NCBI GenBank assembly: GCA_020431945.1 | Contig: JAGQHH010000445.1 | Span: 1 to 6,106 of the forward strand | Direction of reading: 5' to 3' | DNA length: 6,106 nucleotides | DNA from: Cyanobacteria bacterium HKST-UBA02 | GTDB lineage: Bacteria; Cyanobacteriota; Vampirovibrionia; Obscuribacterales; Obscuribacteraceae | Shown: piece by piece, positions 1 through 5,332 of the stretch | How the letters are laid out: every line of letters starts with the position of its first letter | Numbering within the stretch: position 1 is the first letter of the stretch | Notes under the pieces: generated by a model | What the model was told of the DNA's origin: nothing | What the model saw: the letters and a program-made list of their open reading frames with translations, nothing else | The model's database searches: none | Program-made: the position numbers and the translations under genes

Positions 1-100
1 TATGACATAGTAAGAAACCCCGAACGAGCGATTGCGGTTTTCCAACCTTTGACCCGAGTCTAGGGCGTCAAATCAACACCCAGATGACTCGCTTTTTTCT

Positions 101-109
101 TGTTAGAAT
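101..109 (+). promoter_or_regulatory. Candidate extended -10 promoter element for the alcohol dehydrogenase gene
   Basis: The bases TGTTAGAAT match the extended -10 pattern TGn-TATAAT with one mismatch in the hexamer (TAGAAT). There is no convincing -35 hexamer 16-18 bp upstream, which extended -10 promoters can do without. A start point about 7 bp downstream (near 116) would give a leader of roughly 22 nt ending in the ribosome binding site before ATG 138. It would also leave the earlier in-frame ATG at 84 outside the transcript. This is inferred from pattern alone. Confidence 0.35.
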
Positions 110-126
110 TACCCGACTGCCACGCC

Positions 127-135
127 GAGGAGAAG
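127..135 (+). promoter_or_regulatory. Ribosome binding site that decides the ADH start
   Basis: GAGGAGAAG contains AGGAG at 128-132, five bases before ATG 138, a near-ideal Shine-Dalgarno placement. The in-frame ATG at 84 has no such site. Translation from 84 would add 18 residues that do not resemble the start of medium-chain dehydrogenases. This supports 138 as the true start. Confidence 0.75.
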
Positions 136-137
136 TC

Positions 138-1181
138 ATGACCAGAGTTTCAAGCACCGTCGAGACGAAAACCGGGCGCGCCGCTCAGGTCGCCGCCCCG
201 GGAAAATCCCTGGAATTCGTCAAACGAGAATATGGCGAGCCGGGAACCGGTCAGGTCAGGCTCGCGATCCAGGCATGCGGAATCTGTCACAGCGACAGCT
301 TCCCGTTTCATGGAGGCTTTCCCGGTCAGGTCTATCCGGCAGTGCCCGGTCATGAGCTCATCGGCATCGTCGATGCTACCGGTGAAGGAGTCAGCAGGCT
401 CAAACCGGGCGATCGTGTGGGGGTGGGCTGGCACGGCGGTCATTGCCACCAGTGCGATTCCTGCCGGAAAGGCGATTTCATCACCTGTAGCTCCCTGCCT
501 ACGCCGGGCATAAGCATCGACGGCGGCTACGCCGAATACGGAATATTCAACGAGTCTGCCTGCGCCATGGTGCCCGCCGGACTCGACTCAGCGGAAGCCG
601 GTCCTCTCATGTGCGCCGGAGTCACCACTTTCAATGCCCTGCGCCATGCCGGCGCCGGGACCGGCGATACGGTCGCCATCCTCGGTCTTGGCGGTCTCGG
701 TCACCTGGGAGTCCAGTTCGCCAGCAAAATGGGCTACAGGACAGTGGGCATCGCCCGGGGCTCGGAGAAAGCCGAGTTCGCCAGAGAGCTCGGCGCTCAC
801 GAATATATCGACTCCACGACAAAGGACTCGGTCGAGACCCTGCAGAAAATGGGCGGAGCCCGGGTGATTCTATCTACCATCATCAGCTCCGATGCCATGA
901 CACCATGGGTAGATGCGCTATCCATCGACGGCAAGATGCTGATCGTCGGAGCCGACATCAAGCCCATGCAGTTGAGCCCTATCGCTTTAATAGGTCAGCG
1001 CCGCTCGATAGCCGGCTGGCCCAGCGGCACCGCCCGCGACTCCGAGGACTGCCTGCGCTTTTGCGAGCTCACCGGCATCCGCCCGATGATCGAGCGTTAT
1101 CCCTTCGACCGGGCTGCCGAAGCCTTCGAGCGCATGATGAGCGGCAAAGCACGTTTCCGTGTGGTCATCGAGCACAGCTGA
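138..1181 (+). CDS. Zinc-dependent medium-chain alcohol dehydrogenase
   Basis: A 347-residue cytosolic oxidoreductase that interconverts an alcohol and an aldehyde or ketone using NAD(P). Catalytic zinc ligands are visible: Cys50 in CGICHSD, His72 in GHE, and Cys159 in LMCAGVT. The structural-zinc lobe is complete, with Cys103, 106, 109 and 117 in the classic C-x2-C-x2-C-x7-C spacing. The Rossmann motif GLGGLG lies at 183-188. After the second strand (VGIARGSEK, about 203-211) no acidic residue of the NAD-selecting kind is seen, which leans towards NADP(H), but only weakly. Length is normal for the family (about 340-350). Start 138 is chosen over 84 because of the strong ribosome binding site. 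The gene stands alone on its strand and ends 20 bp from the convergent DUF2167 gene. The substrate cannot be told from sequence; it belongs to the propanol-preferring/cinnamyl-alcohol-type branch by overall appearance. Confidence 0.95.
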   Translation: MTRVSSTVETKTGRAAQVAAPGKSLEFVKREYGEPGTGQVRLAIQACGICHSDSFPFHGGFPGQVYPAVPGHELIGIVDATGEGVSRLKPGDRVGVGWHGGHCHQCDSCRKGDFITCSSLPTPGISIDGGYAEYGIFNESACAMVPAGLDSAEAGPLMCAGVTTFNALRHAGAGTGDTVAILGLGGLGHLGVQFASKMGYRTVGIARGSEKAEFARELGAHEYIDSTTKDSVETLQKMGGARVILSTIISSDAMTPWVDALSIDGKMLIVGADIKPMQLSPIALIGQRRSIAGWPSGTARDSEDCLRFCELTGIRPMIERYPFDRAAEAFERMMSGKARFRVVIEHS

Positions 1182-1201
1182 AGTCAGCAGAAAGTCCGAT
1201 T

Positions 1202-2110
1202 CTATTCGTAGTCGTTCTTCTTGCCACCGCCGAATAGCGCTTTCACGCCGGCCACCGCAGCCAGGACGATGACGATGATGAACTTCTTGCAAATCAGCAC
1301 GGCGGCGATCAACCACTTGCCCAGGGCGCCGAGCAATCCTGTCTTGGCTGCCACGGCGAGCGCTCCCCCACCGAGAATCAGACCGGTGAGACCCAGACTC
1401 GACTCTTTGTCCACGCCTGGTTTGAAATCTTCATAACGATTGCCGGCGACGAAGGTAGTCTTTTTGAGAAGCTCGTTGACCTGACGCTTGTCCTCATTCA
1501 GTGTGTCCGGACCGGTGACCAGGTTCATGGAAAGAACGCCTTTGCGTCCGAGAATCCGGGTATTGTAGTTGACCAGGGTAACAGGCGAATTCTCGGAGTC
1601 CTCATCTCTTGCCGAGATTCCCCAGATCACGTGGTGGACGGTCCTGTCATAGTGCGGCTCTTCGGCCCAGCCGGCGATATAGACCGGCGGAATGCCCCGG
1701 GCCTCGAGCTCTTTGTTCTGCTCCCTGGTGCCTTCTCTATAGCTCTCGAGAAGCTCTTTCGCATCGATCTTCTCGGCGTCGTCGTCTTTCACATAGCCCA
1801 GATCCTGGAACTTGCAGACCACGAAAAACTCGACGGACTCGTCTTCTCCTTTAGGCTTGGGAATCAGCATTCCCAGAACACCCTCATGAGGATTGCCCTG
1901 CTCCTCGAGAATCTTCTGAGCCACATCCTGCTTGATGAAAGCATAGCCTTCAGGCAGATCGATGGTGGCGACATTCTCCCCCATAGTTACTTTTGCCGGC
2001 CCGACAATAGCGTTCTCGTTCTCTTTTTCTTTGGCCAGAGACGAAACAGGCAGCAGCATCAGGAAAGCCAGTGCCAGAGTCAGGGGAAACACGCTCCTCA
2101 ACTTGATCAT
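1202..2110 (-). CDS. DUF2167 family membrane-anchored protein
   Basis: A 302-residue exported protein that I recognise as DUF2167 (COG4714-like, 'uncharacterized membrane-anchored protein'). Its biochemical role is unknown. Residues 1-26 form a signal peptide (basic MIKLR, hydrophobic core, likely cut after SSLA). Family hallmarks follow: GPAKVTMGENVATIDLPEGY at about 37-56, a GNPHEGVLGMLIP segment at 72-84, GYVKDDDAEKIDAKELL at 105-121, and VNYNTRILGRKGVLSMNLVT at 180-199. The C-terminal tail (about 229-294) is Gly/Ala-rich and hydrophobic, with one or two membrane segments, ending in a charged tip. Start 2110 is chosen because the signal peptide begins there. The open frame continues upstream to 2386, but those 92 residues overlap the divergent gene and look non-coding. 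The preceding ribosome binding site is weak (GTGAGA). It is transcribed divergently from the TonB-like cluster, so a shared regulatory region is possible. Confidence 0.9.
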   Translation of the reverse strand: MIKLRSVFPLTLALAFLMLLPVSSLAKEKENENAIVGPAKVTMGENVATIDLPEGYAFIKQDVAQKILEEQGNPHEGVLGMLIPKPKGEDESVEFFVVCKFQDLGYVKDDDAEKIDAKELLESYREGTREQNKELEARGIPPVYIAGWAEEPHYDRTVHHVIWGISARDEDSENSPVTLVNYNTRILGRKGVLSMNLVTGPDTLNEDKRQVNELLKKTTFVAGNRYEDFKPGVDKESSLGLTGLILGGGALAVAAKTGLLGALGKWLIAAVLICKKFIIVIVLAAVAGVKALFGGGKKNDYE

Positions 2111-2316
2111 ATCGAATCTCACATAAGTGTCTGACGAAGGACGCCTTAGAGGTCTATACCCGCCCGGGCCGAAAACGGCTCGACAAAAACGAAATTTCTC
2201 TATAGGGATTATCAGCATGGCGAGAACCCCGATTATGCCTGCCATTGACCCTTTCGAGCCCGGGTCGCCCTCCTTTACCGGATTGGCTATGCCCCGGCCG
2301 GTGGTAGATTGGAGAT
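2111..2316. promoter_or_regulatory. Divergent intergenic region, presumably carrying two promoters
   Basis: These 206 bp separate the DUF2167 gene (leftward) from the first TonB-like gene (rightward), so promoters for both should lie here. The best leftward -10 candidate is TATAGA, read on the minus strand at 2158-2153, but a TTGTCG at 2186-2181 is 22 bp away, too far for a normal -35. On the plus strand TTGACC at 2245-2250 looks like a -35, but no fitting -10 is found. GCCCGGG occurs twice (2162-2168, 2258-2264), the first within the palindrome GCCCGGGC. No riboswitch, tRNA or credible small gene is seen; open frames crossing the region look like shadows. Confidence 0.45.
2303..2308 (+). promoter_or_regulatory. 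Ribosome binding site candidate shared with the paralog
   Basis: GGTAGA lies eight bases before ATG 2317. Exactly the same hexamer at exactly the same distance precedes the paralog at 4265, which supports both starts. A second purine run, GGAGA at 2311-2315, sits too close to the ATG (one base) to serve well. Confidence 0.4.
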
Positions 2317-3648
2317 ATGCGTGTCGATTTTGCCCTGCTATCCTGTCTGCTTTCTCTGAGCCTTTCCTGCTCGGGGCTTCAAACACGTGCTTTCGGAGCC
2401 GGCCAGAAAGATTTGAAAGGCTCGATTGAGAAGCAGGAGACCGGAAGCGACAAGAAGAGCAAAACCCTGGAAGGCGGTGTCAAGGACGAAGCCAGTCTCA
2501 AACCTCACCTGGACGTCATCCCCGGCAATCAGGGCAAACCCGCCGGCACACCGATGGGCACAGGAATCACCCAGTATGCCGGAGGCAGCTCCTACAAACC
2601 CGGACAGCCTCTACCCTACCCGATCTATCGGCCGCCCTCCGGACCGTCGCCGAACATCAGAACCTACGGTGGAACGATTCCACCGGTTTCGACCTATACT
2701 CTCACGCCGCGCACCGGCATCATGACTTTCGGTCCGAGCTATCAGACCAGGTTCGAAAGCACCGGCGGTGGAACCATCTCTGTGGGCTCTTTCAGCTCGA
2801 GCACGCCGCCGCGCTCTTCTTATAAGGGCATTACCACCTACGGAGACGCCGACGAGATCAAGATCACCACCTCCCGCAGCGGTATCATGACCTGGTCTCC
2901 GGGATTCGGTGTCTACTCTTCGGGCTCTCTACCCATGGCTCATGCAAGCACCACTATCAGTGGTATCAGCACCTACCGTCCGGGCTATGAAGTCAAAGAA
3001 GTCGCCGGCACCAAGGGAATCAGATCTTATTCGCCGGGCTACGAAGTAGCCATCAAGCCATCACGAAAAGGAATCATCGCTTACTCGCCCGGCTACGAAG
3101 TGGCGGTCTCGGCACCGGGTCTGATCAGATCCAGTCTCGGTGGCAACTGGTCGGCAGGCTCCCCGGGAGGAGACGGCGGTCTCAGCGCCACCCCCATAGG
3201 AATGCCCGCCAACATGATTTTCGCTCAGCCGGTTCTTCCCGGGGCCCTCGATGCCAGACCTCTGCTTCTCGACGGAGTTGCCGCCGAGCCGGTGGCGGAA
3301 AACTGGCAAGAATGGTACACGAAGACCGCTTCGGCTATCTACAGCCGCTGGCAGTATGCCGCGGTGGGACCGGGCATGGCCCGGGTGCGCGTCACCGTCA
3401 CCGCCAGCAGGGACATAGTCGGTCAGGTGGAAGACTTCACTCCTGCCGAAGGTGTCGAGCGCAATGTCACTGCCGAGACTGAATTTCGCGAAGCTGCACT
3501 GCGCTCGGTCAATCTCCTGAGCCGTTTCGAGATTCCCAGCTTTCCCGGGGGATCGACGAAGAGCCAGGTGGTCTTTGCAGTCGACATGAAAAGAACCGTG
3601 GATGGTGCAGCAGGATTCGACGTAGCCCGGGCCGCTATTCAGGAATAA
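2317..3648 (+). CDS. Exported repeat protein with a TonB/TolA-like C-terminal domain (paralog 1)
   Basis: A 443-residue protein I cannot name. Residues 1-28 look like a signal peptide: hydrophobic core at 5-18, possible cut after AFG (25-27). A lipoprotein cut at Cys18 is possible, but the lipobox (SLS-C) is poor. A charged linker follows, then the motif GGVKDEASLKPH (53-64), shared with the paralog at 4265. Residues about 132-264 hold a repeated GI-x-x-Y-x-PGYEV unit. From Trp330 to about 427 lies a TonB_2/TonB_C-like domain: W-x2-W, then IYSRW, GPG, VRVTVTASRDI, EDFTPAEGVER, FREAALRSV, EIPSFP. In known families this fold ends periplasmic proteins that contact outer-membrane or Tol partners. 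No ExbB/ExbD is nearby, so energy transduction is unproven. The short hydrophobic core suggests secretion, but a TonB-style uncleaved anchor cannot be excluded. Function unknown. Confidence 0.85.
   Translation: MRVDFALLSCLLSLSLSCSGLQTRAFGAGQKDLKGSIEKQETGSDKKSKTLEGGVKDEASLKPHLDVIPGNQGKPAGTPMGTGITQYAGGSSYKPGQPLPYPIYRPPSGPSPNIRTYGGTIPPVSTYTLTPRTGIMTFGPSYQTRFESTGGGTISVGSFSSSTPPRSSYKGITTYGDADEIKITTSRSGIMTWSPGFGVYSSGSLPMAHASTTISGISTYRPGYEVKEVAGTKGIRSYSPGYEVAIKPSRKGIIAYSPGYEVAVSAPGLIRSSLGGNWSAGSPGGDGGLSATPIGMPANMIFAQPVLPGALDARPLLLDGVAAEPVAENWQEWYTKTASAIYSRWQYAAVGPGMARVRVTVTASRDIVGQVEDFTPAEGVERNVTAETEFREAALRSVNLLSRFEIPSFPGGSTKSQVVFAVDMKRTVDGAAGFDVARAAIQE
2710..3111 (+). repeat. Protein-level repeat block, 18-residue unit, in paralog 1
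   Basis: Residues 132-265 of the protein contain six variants of G-I-x-[TSA]-[YWF]-x-P-G-[YF]-x-V, with the leading Gly at 134, 171, 189, 216, 234 and 252. The last three copies are exactly 18 residues (54 bp) apart and nearly identical in their cores (TYRPGYEV, SYSPGYEV, AYSPGYEV). The 171-to-189 step is also 18, and 189-to-216 is 27. At DNA level 3031-3050 and 3085-3104 match at 18 of 20 bases, so the final copies arose recently or are tightly constrained. The second copy (GITTYGDADEI) is degenerate. Confidence 0.75.
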
Positions 3649-3719
3649 GTGCATATCAATAATAGGTGCATATCCTTTCCGGCGGCATTGCTTTCGCGCG
3701 AATATGCTAGCACCTGTAT
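3649..3719. repeat. 71-bp intergenic gap with direct repeats and palindromes
   Basis: The 9-mer GTGCATATC occurs at 3649-3657 and again at 3666-3674, 17 bp apart. An inverted copy with a 4-nt bulge lies at 3702-3714 (ATATG, then CTAG, then CACC), able to pair with GGTGCATAT at 3665-3673. Between them is a perfect 10-bp palindrome, TTCGCGCGAA (3693-3702), and TGCTAGCA (3705-3712) is another of 8 bp. The arrangement could be an operator, a structured RNA leader, or an attenuator between the first and second genes of the cluster. No T-run follows the structure, so it is not a standard terminator. Confidence 0.5.
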
Positions 3720-4241
3720 ATGAACAACACTGCACAAATTTACGATACTCATTCGGCTCGGATTCAGCTCACATCTCTACCGGCGAGCAAACGCCCCGGC
3801 TACTTTGCCGTGACCGGCGTCTATCTTTTCGCCTGTGCTTTCGTGATCGTCTGGTACGCCGCAGCCTGGCAAACCTATTCGCAAAGCGCCGCTTTCGCCA
3901 CGATGATTCTGGTGATCAATTCGGTCTTCGCTGCTTATCTATTCTTCTCTCTCCGGCGACTGAGACACAGAATCGCCACGCAATTCGTCATCGAAATCGC
4001 CGGGGACTTTCTCTACTTCTTCGAGCTGGACAAACTTTCCAACGAGAGGAAGTATACGCGCATCAACCTGGATGAGGTAGTGTCCTGCGAGTATTATCCT
4101 TATCAGGATTCTGCCTCGCTCATTCTCACTACGGCTCACGAGAAGACGCTGGATCTACCTCTCTGGTTGATGCCCGATTCCGGCAGAATGCTGGTCGATC
4201 ATCTGAAAGACAGGGGTTTCGAGATTCTCCAGGTAAGCTGA
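3720..4241 (+). CDS. Small membrane protein with two transmembrane segments and a cytosolic C-terminal domain
   Basis: A 173-residue protein I do not recognise. Membrane segments are predicted at about 28-50 (YFAVTGVYLFACAFVIVWYA) and 57-79 (SAAFATMILVINSVFAAYLFF). The short loop between them probably faces the periplasm, because RRLRHR (79-84) follows the second segment and should stay inside. Residues about 88-170 alternate polar and hydrophobic stretches (FVIEIAGDFLYFF, ASLILTTAHEKTLDL) and end in a helix (SGRMLVDHLKDRGFEI). This resembles bacterial PH-like or YcxB-like membrane proteins, only as a fold guess. Start 3720 lacks a Shine-Dalgarno site, and a stop at 3708 blocks upstream extension, so initiation may be leaderless or weak. 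It lies 71 bp after paralog 1 and 23 bp before paralog 2, so co-transcription with at least paralog 2 is likely. Confidence 0.8.
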   Translation: MNNTAQIYDTHSARIQLTSLPASKRPGYFAVTGVYLFACAFVIVWYAAAWQTYSQSAAFATMILVINSVFAAYLFFSLRRLRHRIATQFVIEIAGDFLYFFELDKLSNERKYTRINLDEVVSCEYYPYQDSASLILTTAHEKTLDLPLWLMPDSGRMLVDHLKDRGFEILQVS

Positions 4242-4250
4242 AATAAATCG

Positions 4251-4256
4251 GGTAGA
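4251..4256 (+). promoter_or_regulatory. Ribosome binding site candidate for paralog 2
   Basis: GGTAGA lies eight bases before ATG 4265, the same hexamer and distance as for paralog 1. An overlapping out-of-frame ATG at 4261 would open only a 79-codon frame with no protein-like features. The signal peptide begins at 4265, which is therefore the preferred start. Confidence 0.4.
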
Positions 4257-4264
4257 AAGTATGC

Positions 4265-5317
4265 ATGCGCTTGAATTCACTTTCGTTGACGGGCATACTT
4301 CTCTCCGCTTTTCTGAGCATCTTATCGACGGCTCCGGAAGCGCTGGGGCAGGAGAGATCCGGCGTTTTGCAGGGAGGCGTTCAGGATGGAGCCTCGCTCA
4401 AACCCCATGTGGAAGTGACCACCGGCAACAAGCCGGCCAACGCGCCGAATGGACCCGGTGTAATCCAGTTCAGCGGCTCCATGTACCCGGCCGGTCATAG
4501 ACCGGTACCCCAGTATCATCCTCTCTTGAATGCGCATCTCGGGCAGATGCACGGAACGATCCCGTTCATCTACTCGCATCACACGACAAACCCGCCTCAC
4601 CCGCTGTTCGCGCACGCCCACACCAATCCACCTCCGTCGGTTGTTCCATACAATCCCAATAGCTCGGCGATTTCCCACACCCCGGCAAACGGGCTGATGA
4701 CCTATAGTCCGGGTCTTGCAGTCAAAGAGATGCCCCAGCCCAGGCGAGTAGCTCCGGACATATATCACCATCCGCCAATCATCAGACATTCACCCTACGG
4801 AGTAGTGGCACTCTCGCCGGGATATCAGGTCCATGTCGCAGTGCCGGGAGCCACCAGAGAAGGTCTGGGCGGCTCCTGGTCGGCCCAGGAAGCATCGGCG
4901 TCTTCGGCAGCCGGTCTCAACGCCAATCCCCTTCTGTTAAAAGGAATCTCGGCACGACCGGTGGCACTGAGCTGGAAGCAGTGGTTCAGCCTCACGGCAG
5001 GAGCCATCTATACTCGCTGGAGACACGCCGAAGTCGGCCCGGGCACCGCTCAGGTCCAGGTGACTGTGACCGTCAATCAAGACATCTCCGGCATAGTCGA
5101 GGATTTCACTCCGGCGCAAGGCGTCGAGCGAGATGTCAAAGCCGAAACCGACTTTCGTGAAGCGGCCCTGCGCTCAGTGGATCTGATCAGCCGATATGAG
5201 ATCCCGAAATTCCCACTGGGCAGCGAAAGGAAGAAAGTGGTTTTCAATGTAGAGCTGAGACGCACAGTGACAGGCGAAGCCGGTTTCGATGTTCAGAGTC
5301 TGGCGAACGAGAAGTAA
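4265..5317 (+). CDS. Exported His/Pro-rich protein with a TonB/TolA-like C-terminal domain (paralog 2)
   Basis: A 350-residue paralog of the protein at 2317-3648. Residues 1-28 are a signal peptide (MRLNSLSLTG, core at 8-20, likely cut ALG before Gln29). GGVQDGASLKPH (37-48) matches the paralog's N-terminal motif. Residues about 84-130 are rich in His and Pro, unlike paralog 1. Only two traces of the 18-residue repeat remain: GLMTYSPGLAV (143-153) and GVVALSPGYQV (179-189). LGGSWSA (201-207) and NPLLLKGISARPV (221-233) lead into the C-terminal domain, from Trp237 to about 334, with IYTRW, VEVGPG-like EVGPG, VTVTVNQDI, EDFTPAQGVER, FREAALRSV and EIPKFP. This domain aligns ungapped with paralog 1. 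The fold family is TonB_2/TonB_C-like; the role is unknown. It follows the two-TM gene by 23 bp, indicating an operon, and converges on the fumarase gene. Confidence 0.85.
   Translation: MRLNSLSLTGILLSAFLSILSTAPEALGQERSGVLQGGVQDGASLKPHVEVTTGNKPANAPNGPGVIQFSGSMYPAGHRPVPQYHPLLNAHLGQMHGTIPFIYSHHTTNPPHPLFAHAHTNPPPSVVPYNPNSSAISHTPANGLMTYSPGLAVKEMPQPRRVAPDIYHHPPIIRHSPYGVVALSPGYQVHVAVPGATREGLGGSWSAQEASASSAAGLNANPLLLKGISARPVALSWKQWFSLTAGAIYTRWRHAEVGPGTAQVQVTVTVNQDISGIVEDFTPAQGVERDVKAETDFREAALRSVDLISRYEIPKFPLGSERKKVVFNVELRRTVTGEAGFDVQSLANEK
4517..4621 (+). other. Histidine-rich segment of paralog 2
   Basis: Residues 85-119 contain eight histidines in 35 positions (85, 91, 96, 105, 106, 112, 117, 119), among Pro and Asn. 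More follow at 138, 168, 169, 175 and 190. Paralog 1 has only His64 and His209 in its whole N-terminal half. Such clusters in exported proteins often bind Zn, Cu or Ni; that is inference here, as no known metallochaperone motif is recognised. Confidence 0.6.
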
Positions 5318-5332
5318 GCAGATCTACTTTTC
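5309..5332. terminator. Weak hairpin spanning both stop codons of convergent genes
   Basis: GAGAAGTA (5309-5316) can pair with TACTTTTC (5325-5332), eight base pairs with one G-U wobble around an eight-base loop. The structure covers the stop of paralog 2 (5315-5317) and the stop of the fumarase gene (5324-5326). The stem is AT-rich and no long T-run follows, so termination activity is doubtful. With only 6 bp between the two genes, any terminator must overlap coding sequence. Confidence 0.25.

Noticed and set aside
1166..1201. Possible terminator hairpin between ADH and DUF2167 (GCTG-AAGT-CAGC)
   Set aside because: The stem is only four base pairs with no following T-run on either strand, so it is too weak to call.
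611..1237. A 208-codon plus-strand frame overlapping the alcohol dehydrogenase
   Set aside because: It is rich in Arg, His, Ser and Pro and is a frame-shifted reading of the ADH gene, whose own frame is complete with all zinc ligands.
1631..2134. A 167-codon plus-strand frame opposite the DUF2167 gene
   Set aside because: It is antisense to a gene whose own translation matches a known family along its length; no ribosome binding site or protein features were seen.
2317..2370. Lipoprotein signal at Cys18 of paralog 1
   Set aside because: The residues before the Cys (SLS) do not fit the usual lipobox with Leu at -3, and paralog 2 has no Cys at the matching place; kept only as a remark.
2111..2386. 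N-terminal extension of the DUF2167 frame by 92 residues
   Set aside because: The extension would overlap the start of paralog 1 and place the signal peptide in the middle of the protein; the Met at 2110 directly begins a normal signal peptide.
2127..2429. A 100-codon plus-strand frame across the divergent intergenic region
   Set aside because: It runs into paralog 1 out of frame, lacks a ribosome binding site, and has no recognisable content.
3061..3735. A 224-codon open frame on the minus strand opposite paralog 1
   Set aside because: It lies mostly antisense to a gene with a clear signal peptide, repeat and conserved domain. Its translation is Arg/Gly/Cys-rich with no recognisable motif, as expected for a shadow frame in GC-rich DNA.
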